DNA of 40,921 nucleotides from Candidatus Magasanikbacteria bacterium RIFOXYC2_FULL_40_16 (GCA_001783185.1 MFQY01000042.1:553-41473); one strand, 5' to 3'; positions 15,613 to 24,303 are shown, counted from the stretch's first letter. Program-made: numbers and translations. The notes: generated by a model not told the origin, from the sequence alone.

Positions 15613-16002
15613 ATGATGACAGATCCAATCGCAGACATGTTAACACGCATAAGAAACGCGCAAGCAGTTGGCAAAAAAACTGTTGATTTAGCTTTTTCCA
15701 AATTGAAAATGAGCATCAGCAAGATTTTGGTTGAGGAAGGCTATATTAATAAAGCGGAAAAAGTTGACAGCAATCCGCCGGTTTTGAGATTGGAACTGAA
15801 ATATATCGGTAAAAATCCGGCTATACAGTCTATTAAGCGCGACAGCACGCCTGGACACAGAAAATATTGTAAATCAGATGAATTACCTAAAGTTTTGAAT
15901 GATTATGGTATCGCTATTCTCTCCACTTCAAAAGGGCTGATGACAAATAAACAGGCTAGAAAAGAGTCGGTTGGAGGAGAATTAATCTGTTCAGTATATT
16001 AA
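15613..16002 (+). CDS. rpsH: 30S ribosomal protein uS8
   Basis: 129 aa. MTDPIADMLTRIRNAQ, then LRLELKY and GIAILSTSKGLMTNKQAR with the terminal GGELICSVY are complete. Two ATGs in tandem (15613, 15616) begin the frame. The spacer upstream holds AACATTAAAACAT-type words. Confidence 0.97.
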   Translation: MMTDPIADMLTRIRNAQAVGKKTVDLAFSKLKMSISKILVEEGYINKAEKVDSNPPVLRLELKYIGKNPAIQSIKRDSTPGHRKYCKSDELPKVLNDYGIAILSTSKGLMTNKQARKESVGGELICSVY

Positions 16003-16008
16003 TTAACA

Positions 16009-16116
16009 AGTTTATAGCCAATAGTTCATAGCCAGTAGATTTAAGAGAAAAAGGCGAAAGAACTAAATAAATTAACAAACTGTTGGCTCAGAACTATGAA
16101 CTAAGAACTATTATAT
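16009..16116 (+). repeat. AGCCAATAGTTC spacer repeat, copy 2
   Basis: The rpsH-rplF spacer starts with AGCCAATAGTTCATAGCC and ends with GTTGGCTCAGAACTATGAAC, inverted relatives that could pair across the spacer up to the rplF ATG. Confidence 0.7.
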
Positions 16117-16665
16117 ATGTCACGTATAGGCAAACAAATTATAGCAATTCCAAGCGGGGTAGAGGTCTCTGTAAAAGAAGGCAAAGTTTTTGTTAAAGGA
16201 CCAAAAGGCCAATTGGAGCGTGAACTGCACAAATTGGTTACTGTTAATATCACTGATAATAAAGTTACGGTTGATGTTGTAAATAAAGAATCAAAATTAG
16301 AAAGATCCCTTTGGGGCACATTTGCCGCTCATATAAAAAATATGGTGCTGGGTGTAACTAAAGGATTTAAGAAACAACTGGAAATAAACGGCGTAGGTTA
16401 TAAAGCTGCCATGCAGGGCAAAGATTTGAAGCTTGATGTTGGTTATTCCAATCCGGTAATTTATAAGATTCCGGAGAAAGTAACCGCTTCCGTGGAGAAA
16501 AATATGATTAGTTTGGAGAGCGCGGATAAAGAATTGTTGGGCAAAGTCGCCTCAGAAATAAGAGTTATTCGAAAACCTGAACCTTATAAAGGCAAGGGAA
16601 TTAAGTATGTTGAAGAAACCATCAGACGTAAAGCCGGCAAATCAGCTGCTAAAGCGGCCGCATAA
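16117..16665 (+). CDS. rplF: 50S ribosomal protein uL6
   Basis: 182 aa, normal length. MSRIGKQIIAIPSGVEV, VKGPKGQLE, LEINGVGYKAAMQGKDL and the C-terminal RKPEPYKGKGIKY signature are complete. A short Ala-rich tail follows. Confidence 0.98.
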   Translation: MSRIGKQIIAIPSGVEVSVKEGKVFVKGPKGQLERELHKLVTVNITDNKVTVDVVNKESKLERSLWGTFAAHIKNMVLGVTKGFKKQLEINGVGYKAAMQGKDLKLDVGYSNPVIYKIPEKVTASVEKNMISLESADKELLGKVASEIRVIRKPEPYKGKGIKYVEETIRRKAGKSAAKAAA

Positions 16666-16679
16666 ATTAATATTATTTT

Positions 16680-17048
16680 ATGAGAAATATAAAAACAATC
16701 AAAAAAAGCAGACGACACGCCAGGATAAGGGCGATGCTTTCCGGTACAGCCGAAAGGCCGAGATTACATGTATCCAAAACTTTAACCGGGCTTTATTTGC
16801 AATTGATTGATGATAATGCCGGTAAAACTCTTGCGAGCGTAAACAGTAAAAAAGATTTGCCGAAAAAAGGAGATGCCGGTGAGAGAAAAGCTAAAGTGGC
16901 GCAAAGTTATTTGCTGGGCAAAGTTTTAGCTGAAAAAGCATTGGCTGCGGGAATTAAAGCGGCAGTATTTGACAGAGGAGGAAACCGATATCATGGAAGA
17001 GTAAAAGCGGTAGCGGAAGGCGCGAGAGATGGAGGACTTGAATTTTAA
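16680..17048 (+). CDS. rplR: 50S ribosomal protein uL18
   Basis: 122 aa. RARIRAMLSG-like opening (HARIRAMLSGTAERPRL), VFDRGGNRYHGRVKAVAEGAR at the end and 5S-binding basic residues identify uL18. It lies 14 bp after rplF. Confidence 0.97.
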   Translation: MRNIKTIKKSRRHARIRAMLSGTAERPRLHVSKTLTGLYLQLIDDNAGKTLASVNSKKDLPKKGDAGERKAKVAQSYLLGKVLAEKALAAGIKAAVFDRGGNRYHGRVKAVAEGARDGGLEF

Positions 17049-17088
17049 TAATTAAACATAATCCGAATCGGATTATAATATTTGAAGT

Positions 17089-17670
17089 ATGGAAAAGAGA
17101 AAAGGTAAAGGCAGAGGAAAATTCAAAAAAGAAAAACCGGAGTTTGATCAGCAGATTGTTGATTTAGCCCGTGTTACTCGTGTCACAAAAGGTGGAAAGC
17201 AACTTAGCTTTCGCGCTTGTGTTGTGATAGGCAACCGAAAAGGCAGAGTTGGTTATGGTGTTAAGAAAGGAAAAGATGTTCAGATTGCGGTGGATAAAGC
17301 GGTTAATCAGGCAAAGAAATATATGATTACTGTGCCGATTAACAGAGGTACCATACCGCACAGAGTGGAAGCTAAATACGGCGCAGGCAGAGTTTTGATT
17401 AAACCGGCCCCGCTTGGTTCCGGTATTATTGCCGGCAGTTCCGTCAGAATCGTTTTGGAACTTGCGGGCGTACCAAATGCTTCAGCTAAGATTATGAGTA
17501 AAACAAATAATAAAATTACCAATGTAAAGGCTGTGTTTGAAGCATTGCAGAAGTTTAAACCATTGAGATTTAAAAAGTTTATTAAGAAGGATGAAGTCAA
17601 AACCGAGGAAAAAACGGAAGTTAAAAAACCGTTCACAAAGAAAAAAGAAAATAAAATAGATAATAAATAA
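17089..17670 (+). CDS. rpsE: 30S ribosomal protein uS5
   Basis: 193 aa. VTRVTKGGKQLSFRACVVIG, GRVGYGVKKGKDV, VLIKPAPLGSGIIAG and ELAGVPNASAKIMS are diagnostic. A Lys/Glu-rich tail of about 30 residues extends past the usual end. The next gene is uL15: the uL30 gene, normally between them, is absent. Confidence 0.97.
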   Translation: MEKRKGKGRGKFKKEKPEFDQQIVDLARVTRVTKGGKQLSFRACVVIGNRKGRVGYGVKKGKDVQIAVDKAVNQAKKYMITVPINRGTIPHRVEAKYGAGRVLIKPAPLGSGIIAGSSVRIVLELAGVPNASAKIMSKTNNKITNVKAVFEALQKFKPLRFKKFIKKDEVKTEEKTEVKKPFTKKKENKIDNK

Positions 17671-17680
17671 TAAATTAACC

Positions 17681-17770
17681 TGGTGGCAAGGGTAGCGATA
17701 GACCAACAAGATCCTTCGCTCGGTCGTCCCGACTAAGTCGGGACTCCCAACCGCTCAGGATGACAGATTA
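17681..17770 (+). repeat. Spacer repeat (GGGATGACA family), copy 5
   Basis: Carries an internal TCCCGACTAAGTCGGGA hairpin, ends AGGATGACAGATTA and supplies an in-frame ATG at 17760. It fills the interval where rpmD (uL30) would normally be. Confidence 0.85.
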
Positions 17771-17777
17771 TAAAGTT

Positions 17778-18221
17778 ATGGTTATAAATTTACATACAAT
17801 TAAACCTGCCCACGGGTCAAGGAAAAGAAGTAAAAGAGTTGGCCGTGGCAATGCCTCTCAAAAAGGGACTACTGCCGGACGCGGTATGAAAGGTCAGAAA
17901 GCCCGTTCAGGCGGAAAAAAAGGTTTGGCGGTTAAGGGTTTTAAGAAATCATTTCAAAAAGTACCTAAGGTGCGTGGTTTTAGAAGTCAAAAACCGAAAA
18001 AACAAACTGTAACTTTATCAATTTTGGAAAGAATCGCAAAAAATGGCGATGTGGTGACCCCTAGATATTTAAACAAAAAGGGTGTAATAGATAATTCACA
18101 GAGCGGGGTAAAAGTGGTGGCCACAGGCGAATTAAAGAAAAAAATTACTTTAAGCGGTTGTGTTGCCAGCAAAAAAGCGGTTGAAGCTATTGAAAAAGCC
18201 GGTGGAAAACTAGAGTTTTAG
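17778..18221 (+). CDS. rplO: 50S ribosomal protein uL15
   Basis: 147 aa from ATG 17778. INLHTIKPAHGSRKRSKRVG, the GRG/GKKG-rich rRNA-binding N-terminus (TTAGRGMKGQKARSGG) and GGKLEF-type C-terminus identify uL15. The ATG at 17760 lies in the repeat and would add MTDYKV. Confidence 0.97.
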   Translation: MVINLHTIKPAHGSRKRSKRVGRGNASQKGTTAGRGMKGQKARSGGKKGLAVKGFKKSFQKVPKVRGFRSQKPKKQTVTLSILERIAKNGDVVTPRYLNKKGVIDNSQSGVKVVATGELKKKITLSGCVASKKAVEAIEKAGGKLEF

Positions 18222-18246
18222 GTTTTGGCTATTAAATAATTTATCT

Positions 18247-18322
18247 TGGTGATTAAGGTTGTGTTAAACCAACGAGATCCCTCGTTCGGTCGTTTCACTC
18301 CCGACCACTCGGGATGACAAAT
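18247..18322 (+). repeat. Spacer repeat (GGGATGACA family), copy 6
   Basis: A more diverged copy (CTCGTTCGGTC, CCCGACCACTC, GGGATGACAAATTT) ending at secY, with an in-frame ATG at 18314. Confidence 0.8.
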
Positions 18323-18331
18323 TTAAAAGGT

Positions 18332-19600
18332 ATGTGGGAAAAATTAAGAAAAATTTGGAATGTAAAAAGTTTAAGAAATAGCATACTATATGTACTTGGT
18401 ATGCTTATTATTTTTCGTTTGGTGGCGCATATCCCGATGCCGGGAATTGATCGGGAAGCATTAAGCGGATTTTTAGCGGGGAATCAAATTCTTGGTCTTT
18501 TAAATGTGTTTTCCGGCGGGACGATTGAGAATTTTTCTTTAGTAATGATGGGTATTGCTCCATACATCACATCTTCCATTATATTTCAGTTGTTGACAAT
18601 GGTGGTGCCGAGTTTGGAGGAATTATCAAAAGAAGGTGAGTCAGGACAGCAAAAAATAAACATGTATACCCGTATAACGACTGTGCCATTGGCGCTTTTG
18701 CAAGCTTATGGTTTTATAAAATTATTGAATAACTCGCAACAGGGTATGTTGGGTGATTTGACAACGGTCAGATTGGCGTCAATGATGTTGTTTGTCACCG
18801 CGGGTACAATATTTTTGATGTGGATCGGCGAATTAATTACAGAAAAGAAAATCGGTAATGGAATCTCGTTGCTTATCTTTGCCGGTATAGTTGCTTCATT
18901 GCCAACAGCGATAAGAAATGCGGTTGTAAATTACAATCCGTCTGATTTGACGACCTATTTGTTGTTTGCGGGAATTGCGGTTGCGACAATAATTGGAGTT
19001 GTTATTATAAATGAAGGACAAAGAAATATTCCAATCAGTTATGCCAAACAGGTTCGTGTTGGGCAAGGCGGGGCGAAAAGTCATTTGCCGCTTCGCGTTA
19101 ATATGGCCGGAGTTATTCCGATTATCTTTGCCATTTCAATCGTTTTATTTCCTTCAATGGTGGCGCAATTTTTTGCCGGTAATCAGGGATGGTTGGGAAG
19201 AGTGGCGATTAGCACAATAAATTTGTTTCAGAATCAATTATTTTACGGAATGATTTATTTCTTATTGGTATTTGGTTTTACATATTTTTATACGGCGGTT
19301 ATTTTCAATCCGGAAAAGATCGCGGAAAATCTACAAAGACAAGGTGGTTTTATACCGGGTATTCGCCCGGGAAAACAGACGGAAGAATATTTACAAAAAA
19401 CAATGACCCGTTTGGTATTTGTTGGCGCTTTATTTTTAGGCGCGATTGCGGTTCTCCCGCTTCTTATGCAGTTGGTGACGAATTCTCAGGCGTTGGTGTT
19501 TGGCGGCACGAGCCTTTTGATCGTAGTAAGTGTGGCAATAGAGACAACCAAACAAATTGATTCTCAGCTTACGGTTCATGAATACGACGGAATTAAATAA
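18332..19600 (+). CDS. secY: Protein translocase subunit SecY
   Basis: 422 aa membrane channel of the Sec translocon with about ten hydrophobic segments. RNSILYVLGMLIIFRLVAHI, PMPGID, the cytoplasmic loop QRNIPISYAKQVRVGQGG and the RPGKQTEEYLQ loop are conserved SecY features. It is the last gene of the operon, closed by a terminator. The repeat-derived ATG at 18314 would add MTNLKG. Confidence 0.98.
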   Translation: MWEKLRKIWNVKSLRNSILYVLGMLIIFRLVAHIPMPGIDREALSGFLAGNQILGLLNVFSGGTIENFSLVMMGIAPYITSSIIFQLLTMVVPSLEELSKEGESGQQKINMYTRITTVPLALLQAYGFIKLLNNSQQGMLGDLTTVRLASMMLFVTAGTIFLMWIGELITEKKIGNGISLLIFAGIVASLPTAIRNAVVNYNPSDLTTYLLFAGIAVATIIGVVIINEGQRNIPISYAKQVRVGQGGAKSHLPLRVNMAGVIPIIFAISIVLFPSMVAQFFAGNQGWLGRVAISTINLFQNQLFYGMIYFLLVFGFTYFYTAVIFNPEKIAENLQRQGGFIPGIRPGKQTEEYLQKTMTRLVFVGALFLGAIAVLPLLMQLVTNSQALVFGGTSLLIVVSVAIETTKQIDSQLTVHEYDGIK

Positions 19601-19613
19601 TTTTGAATAATAA

Positions 19614-19648
19614 AACGCTCCGTTCTTCAAAAAACGGGGTGTTTTTTT
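19614..19648 (+). terminator. Terminator of the ribosomal operon
   Basis: An 11-bp stem with two G-T pairs (AACGCTCCGTT with AACGGGGTGTT) is followed by seven Ts, 13 bp after secY. Confidence 0.9.
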
Positions 19649-19720
19649 GCTCAAAAAGGGTACTAAACCTGATTTGCCAAAAAGAATATTACTTGCTATT
19701 ATATTTATAGTTAATTTAGT

Positions 19721-19726
19721 TATAAT
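19721..19726 (+). promoter_or_regulatory. -10 element before the unknown small gene
   Basis: TATAAT ends 11 bp before the ATG at 19738, which would leave a 5' leader of only a few bases. No good -35 is found at the right distance. Confidence 0.5.
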
Positions 19727-19737
19727 TGTCATATATT

Positions 19738-20019
19738 ATGGGCTTTTTTTCTTCCCCTTCCGACAAGTATTCTCAAGAACTTAAACACTTGCCAGTTGAG
19801 GATTTTAAAAGAATTTTTCGTGGTTTGAAAACAAAATCTTTATCTCAAGATGAGGAAGATTTGGCGCATAGAGAATTGGAAAAACATATAACAAACGATG
19901 GAAAAATATCCATGCGCAATGTGTATAACACGATACATAGTTTGAAAAATAAGAAGATGATAAGCTTGAACGACGAGGAGGATTTAATGGGAGCGTTTGA
20001 AGATTATTTTAACAAATAA
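19738..20019 (+). CDS. Small acidic protein of unknown function
   Basis: 93 aa from ATG 19738, soluble, helical and highly charged, with no recognisable domain. Repeated acidic patches (SQDEEDLAHRELEKHI and SLNDEEDLMGAFEDYF) suggest an internal duplication of a helical motif. It ends one base before the adk start, so the two are cotranscribed. It lies where no gene is expected in the secY-adk-map order. Confidence 0.75.
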   Translation: MGFFSSPSDKYSQELKHLPVEDFKRIFRGLKTKSLSQDEEDLAHRELEKHITNDGKISMRNVYNTIHSLKNKKMISLNDEEDLMGAFEDYFNK

Positions 20020-20020
20020 T

Positions 20021-20614
20021 ATGAAAAAAGTGATTATTTTAATGGGAGTTCCGGGAAGTGGAAAAGGAACCCAGGCGGAATTATTGGCGAAAAAATTCGG
20101 CTATGGCCATATTTCTACCGGCAATCTTTTAAGGAAACTCGCCACCGATCCGGAAGCTGATCGGGAAGATAAAGAAAAATTGGAAGAGATGAAAGCGGGG
20201 AGATTGGTTGATAATGAATTGATTTATAAATTGGCATTTGCGGAAATGGAGAAGTTTTTTTTATTGAATAAGGGCGTAATTTTAGACGGAGCCATAAGGA
20301 CGATTGAACAGGCGGAAAGATTCCAAAGATTTTTTGAAGAGAAGGGGATGAATGATGATATGGTCGTGATTGATGTGAATATATCCGATGATGTCAGTTT
20401 GGAAAGGTTGATGCACAGGAAAGAAACTTCAACCGCGATGCGAGCTGATGACAATTTGGAGATTATGAGAAAAAGAATTCAGGAGCAGGGGAATGAGGCT
20501 ATCAAACCGATTTTATATTTTTATGAAAGTTTAAAATTATTAAGGAGAGCGCATGGCGAGAGATCGATTGAAGACGTGCAGGAAAGCATTGTGAAAATTT
20601 TGGAAGAATTTTAG
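20021..20614 (+). CDS. adk: Adenylate kinase
   Basis: 197 aa from ATG 20021. P-loop GVPGSGKGTQAELLA (about 10-20), HISTGNLLR and the DGAIRT segment (DGFPRT in most homologues) catalyse ATP + AMP to 2 ADP. The LID region is short with no zinc cysteines. A TTG at 19997 overlapping the previous gene is a weaker start. Confidence 0.93.
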   Translation: MKKVIILMGVPGSGKGTQAELLAKKFGYGHISTGNLLRKLATDPEADREDKEKLEEMKAGRLVDNELIYKLAFAEMEKFFLLNKGVILDGAIRTIEQAERFQRFFEEKGMNDDMVVIDVNISDDVSLERLMHRKETSTAMRADDNLEIMRKRIQEQGNEAIKPILYFYESLKLLRRAHGERSIEDVQESIVKILEEF

Positions 20615-20637
20615 GTGTTATATTTTTATCGCGGACT

Positions 20638-21462
20638 ATGTATATCAAAAAAGATGAAGAAATAAAAAAGATAATTGAAGGGGGCAAAATTATCGGGAGT
20701 ATTTTGGAAGAGCTGTCAAAAATGGTAAAGCCCGGCATTAGTGCGTTGGAAATAGATATACAAGCTGAAAAATTAATTATAAAAGCGGGGGGGAAGCCCG
20801 CTTTTAAAGGTTATAAATCGCATCCGAAAGACTTGCCGTTTCCGACGACGATTTGCGCTTCTCTTAATGAGGAAATCGTTCACGGCATTGCGACCAAGCA
20901 AAAGATTTTGAAAGAAGGCGATATTTTTAGTATTGATATTGGGATGGAATGGCCGGTTGGCAAGATACAAGATACAAACAACAAGAAACAGAAGGGTTAC
21001 TTTACTGATACGGCAGTGACAGTAATTGTGGGAAACGTCCCGGAGAAGGTTAAACAGTTATTGAATGTAACAAAAAATGCCTTGGAGATCGGAATAGAAC
21101 AATGCCAGGCTGGTAATAATATTTCTGATATTGGCAAGGCGATTGAGAATTATGTAAAACCGTTTGGCTACGGTATTGTCCGCGATTTGGTCGGCCACGG
21201 CGTCGGTCATGCGGTCCATGAAGAACCGCGCGTACCTAATTTTTATGATAAAGAAGTGGAGTCTTGGAGGCTTGAACCGGGAGTGGTAATCGCGATTGAG
21301 CCGATGATTACTTTGGGAGGACATGAAATAAAAACCGCCGAAGATGGCTGGAGCATATCTACCGCTGACAACAGTTTAAGCGCCCATTTTGAGCATACGG
21401 TTATTATCACGGAAAATGGACCGATAGTGGCGACACGCCGGCCGAGCGAAATAAATAATTAA
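20638..21462 (+). CDS. map: Methionine aminopeptidase, type I
   Basis: 274 aa. Metal ligands appear in order: Asp in DIFSIDIGM, Asp in FTDTAVT, His in GHGVGH, Glu in IAIEPM and Glu in HFEHTV. A 14-residue insert (GKIQDTNNKKQKGY region, 20957-21000) between the two Asp ligands is encoded by the repetitive words AAGATACAAGATACAAAC. After map the usual infA-rpmJ-rpsM-rpsK-rpsD-rpoA-rplQ block is missing. Confidence 0.96.
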   Translation: MYIKKDEEIKKIIEGGKIIGSILEELSKMVKPGISALEIDIQAEKLIIKAGGKPAFKGYKSHPKDLPFPTTICASLNEEIVHGIATKQKILKEGDIFSIDIGMEWPVGKIQDTNNKKQKGYFTDTAVTVIVGNVPEKVKQLLNVTKNALEIGIEQCQAGNNISDIGKAIENYVKPFGYGIVRDLVGHGVGHAVHEEPRVPNFYDKEVESWRLEPGVVIAIEPMITLGGHEIKTAEDGWSISTADNSLSAHFEHTVIITENGPIVATRRPSEINN

Positions 21463-21490
21463 TCAATCTACTGGCTAAGAACTATTGGCT

Positions 21491-21856
21491 ATGAACTATT
21501 TAGGTATCGATTACGGCAAAAAGCGCATTGGTTTAGCCTGGGTCCAAGAAGGTTTGGATGTAGTTTTGCCATTTGGGGTGGTAAAAGATATTGATGAACT
21601 GGCTAAACTGATTAAAAAAGAAAAAATTGATAAAATAGTTGTTGGTCTGCCAATCGGATTGGATGGAAAAGAAAATGAAAACACAAGGCGGGTAAAAAAG
21701 TTTGCCGATGAATTAAAAAATAAAATTAATTTACCGATCGAGTTTGAAGATGAGAGGTTTTCTTCAAGACAGGCCGATAGTATGGGCGGGGATGTCAGTC
21801 GTGATGAAAAAGCGGCGATGGTTATTCTTTCCAGTTATCTGGAAAGAATAGGATAA
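21491..21856 (+). CDS. ruvX: RuvX/YqgF-family RNase H-like protein
   Basis: 121 aa from ATG 21491. MNYLGIDYGKKRIGLA carries the first catalytic Asp, KIVVGLPIGLDG and EDERFSS the next acidic residues, and RDEKAAMVILSSYL the last. The family is a putative Holliday-junction resolvase that also acts in 16S pre-rRNA 5' maturation; the latter would fit the stand-alone 16S here. The ATG is embedded in the ATTGGCTATGAAC spacer word. Confidence 0.93.
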   Translation: MNYLGIDYGKKRIGLAWVQEGLDVVLPFGVVKDIDELAKLIKKEKIDKIVVGLPIGLDGKENENTRRVKKFADELKNKINLPIEFEDERFSSRQADSMGGDVSRDEKAAMVILSSYLERIG

Positions 21857-22010
21857 AGTATTTAGTATTTGGTATTAAGTATGTAATTGCGGTTAATATT
21901 TTTTAGATTAAATAAGAACTTGAATGTTTTGGTTTAAAAACAATTAATAAATAACATGAATCAATTCAAAATATACTTGATACTTTATACTTAATACAAA
22001 ATACTGGCTT
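21857..22010. repeat. TATTTAGTATT / AATACTTAATAC spacer repeat
   Basis: The ruvX-recO spacer begins with GTATTTAGTATTTGGTATT words and ends with their inverse (TACTTAATACAAAATAC) next to the recO ATG. Related words fill 22855-22899 before asnS. No gene is seen in this stretch. Confidence 0.65.
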
Positions 22011-22778
22011 ATGGAATCAATCGTGCTGGCGCGGCGGGATTTCAGGGAGTTTGATCAGATTATAACGCTTTATACAAAAGAGCGGGGTAAGATAGAACTT
22101 CTCGCGCGCGGGGTAAAAAAAATGGAAAGTAAAAATTCGGCTCATTTGGAGCCGTTTTCTTACTTGTTCGCGGAAGCGATTGAAGGTAAGGAAATTGATC
22201 ATTTGACGAGAGCTGTACCCATCAATTTTTTCGCTAAGATTAGGCAAAATTTAGACAAAAGTTTGGCTACTGGATTTATTGCGTCTTTTTTGGAAAAAAA
22301 TACGGAGGTGAATCAACCCGATAAAAATGTTTATGAAATATTTTTAAGCTGGCTTAAGTTCGCGGAAAAAACCGAGAAATTTAATTTTATTTTAGTGGAC
22401 GCGTTTGTGATAAATTTATTTTCCGCGCTGGGATTTTATCCGATACTTGAGCATTGCGTCGTTTGCGAGAAAGAATACAAGGAATTGATAAAAGAAAATT
22501 TATTGAATAAAAAAAGCCTTGGTTTTTATTTTGCCGGCGGGGGAATAATTTGTCCGGTTTGCCGTGATAAAAAAGATTACGCGGGCGAACAGATTATAAA
22601 TTGCGGTTTAAAAGAAATCAGCAATCTGCAAGTTTTGTTAAAAAATAATTGGCAATTGATAAATGAATTTGATATGGAAAAATCGGAGCAGACTAAACTT
22701 CATAAATTGATTTACGAATTTGTTTTATTTCATTGCGAGAAGAAAGTTAGTGATTGGGGCTTAACATTAAAGCATTAA
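22011..22778 (+). CDS. recO: DNA repair protein RecO
   Basis: 255 aa. An N-terminal OB-fold (VLARRDFREFDQIITLYTKERGKIELLARGVKK), a helical middle and a zinc site CVVC...CPVC match RecO, which loads RecA with RecR and anneals SSB-coated DNA. DprA, another RecA loader, is also present in the window. Confidence 0.93.
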   Translation: MESIVLARRDFREFDQIITLYTKERGKIELLARGVKKMESKNSAHLEPFSYLFAEAIEGKEIDHLTRAVPINFFAKIRQNLDKSLATGFIASFLEKNTEVNQPDKNVYEIFLSWLKFAEKTEKFNFILVDAFVINLFSALGFYPILEHCVVCEKEYKELIKENLLNKKSLGFYFAGGGIICPVCRDKKDYAGEQIINCGLKEISNLQVLLKNNWQLINEFDMEKSEQTKLHKLIYEFVLFHCEKKVSDWGLTLKH

Positions 22779-22818
22779 AACATAAAAACATTAAAACATA
22801 TTTTTGCTAAATAGGTTC

Positions 22819-22847
22819 TTGTCAAGCGTCTAGAAAAGTGGTATTGT
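22819..22847 (+). promoter_or_regulatory. Likely asnS promoter
   Basis: TTGTCA (22819-22824), a 17-bp spacer and TATTGT (22842-22847), about 50 bp before the asnS ATG. Confidence 0.5.
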
Positions 22848-22899
22848 TGTAATAATTCAAAATAAATACTTAATACATAATACTAAATACTTAATACTT

Positions 22900-24189
22900 A
22901 TGCTCATAAAAGACATCTCAAAATACGCGGGTCAAGAGTTTGAAGTCAAGGGCTGGTTATATAATAAGCGGTCATCCGGTTCAATCGCTTTTTTGGAATT
23001 GCGCGATGGTTCTGGCTTTGTCCAAGCTGTAGTAGTAAAGGCTGGCGTTGGCGAGGAGACCTGGGCTAACGCGGAAAAATTGACCCAAGAGTCATCTTTG
23101 ATTGTAAAAGGTAAAGTAAGTAAACATCCTAAACAAGAAGGCGTGTTTGAATTGCAGGTTTCTGATATTCAGGTGGCACAGATTGCAGAAGAATATCCAA
23201 TCACTAAAAAAGAACACGGCCCGGATTTTTTATTGGATAATCGTCATCTTTGGTTGCGTAGTAAAAAACAATGGGCGATTCAGCGCGTCCGCGATATTGT
23301 GATTTCCGCAATTTATGATTATTTTCACGAGAAAAGTTTTATTAAAATTGATACACCGATTATTACTCCCAATGCTTGCGAGGGAGCGACGACTTTGTTT
23401 GGGATTCAATATTTTGATGAGGGTGAGGTATTTTTATCGCAATCCGGCCAATTATATTTGGAAGCGGCAGTTATGTCCGTTGGTAGAGGGTTTGATTTTG
23501 GACCGACTTTCCGTGCGGAGAAGAGCAAGACTAAACGCCATTTGACTGAATTTTGGATGATGGATGCCGAGGCCGCTTTTGTGGAGCATAATGAAAATAT
23601 GGACATACAAGAAGGAATGATTAAGTTTATTATAAAAAGATGTTTGGAAAAGTGCCAAGAAGAGTTGACTATTTTAGAAAGAAATCAGGAACCGTTGAAA
23701 AAGTTATTGAATTTGCCGTTTGTCCGTTTGACTTACAGCGAGGCGATGGAAAAACTTCATTCTTTAGGTTCGGATATTAAGTTCGGCGAGGATTTGGGCA
23801 ACGATGATGAGGGGCTTTTGACGCAGAATTCGGATGTGCCGGTATTTATTCATAAATGGCCGAAAAGCATTAAACCGTTTTATATGAAGCGTGATTCGGC
23901 TAATCCGGATTTGGTTTTGAATGATGATTTGATCGGGATTGAAGGGGCGGGAGAGATAATCGGCGGATCACAGCGCGAGGATGATTACGAAGTTTTGAAA
24001 GCGGAGATTGAAAAAGAGGGTTTGAAAGGTCCGGAATATCAATGGTATCTTGATTTACGCAAATATGGTTCAGTTCCGCATTCCGGGTTTGGATTAGGAT
24101 TGGAGAGAACAGTTGGTTGGATGTGCGGAGCGCAACATATTCGTGAAACGATTCCGTTTCCGAGATTGATAAATAGGGTCAGACCGTGA
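22900..24189 (+). CDS. asnS: Asparaginyl-tRNA synthetase
   Basis: 429 aa class IIb synthetase. An N-terminal OB anticodon-binding domain (about 1-100) is followed by the catalytic core: NACEGATTLFGIQYFD is typical of AsnRS, motif 2 is FRAEKSKTKRHLTEFWMMDAE in outline, and motif 3 is GFGLGLERTVGWMCG. A true AsnRS suggests direct charging of tRNA-Asn rather than the GatCAB route. Confidence 0.97.
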   Translation: MLIKDISKYAGQEFEVKGWLYNKRSSGSIAFLELRDGSGFVQAVVVKAGVGEETWANAEKLTQESSLIVKGKVSKHPKQEGVFELQVSDIQVAQIAEEYPITKKEHGPDFLLDNRHLWLRSKKQWAIQRVRDIVISAIYDYFHEKSFIKIDTPIITPNACEGATTLFGIQYFDEGEVFLSQSGQLYLEAAVMSVGRGFDFGPTFRAEKSKTKRHLTEFWMMDAEAAFVEHNENMDIQEGMIKFIIKRCLEKCQEELTILERNQEPLKKLLNLPFVRLTYSEAMEKLHSLGSDIKFGEDLGNDDEGLLTQNSDVPVFIHKWPKSIKPFYMKRDSANPDLVLNDDLIGIEGAGEIIGGSQREDDYEVLKAEIEKEGLKGPEYQWYLDLRKYGSVPHSGFGLGLERTVGWMCGAQHIRETIPFPRLINRVRP

Positions 24190-24220
24190 TCATAAAAACA
24201 TTAAAACATTAAAATAAACG

Positions 24221-24283
24221 CTCCCCCTATAAGGGGGAGTTGGAGGGGGTCTGGACCCCACCTAGCCTCCCCTGTTAGGGGAG
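24221..24283. repeat. Cluster of three GC-rich palindromes
   Basis: CTCCCCCTATAAGGGGGAG (24221-24239), GGGGTC/GACCCC (24246-24259) and CTCCCC-TGTTA-GGGGAG (24267-24283) lie in a row after asnS. None has a T tract. Confidence 0.85.
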
Positions 24284-24303
24284 GAAATATTAAAGTAATT
24301 ATA

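Noticed and set aside
9731-18322. CRISPR array from repeated units in the ribosomal operon
   Set aside because: The copies are separated by genes, vary in length and have no regular spacers; no cas gene is present.
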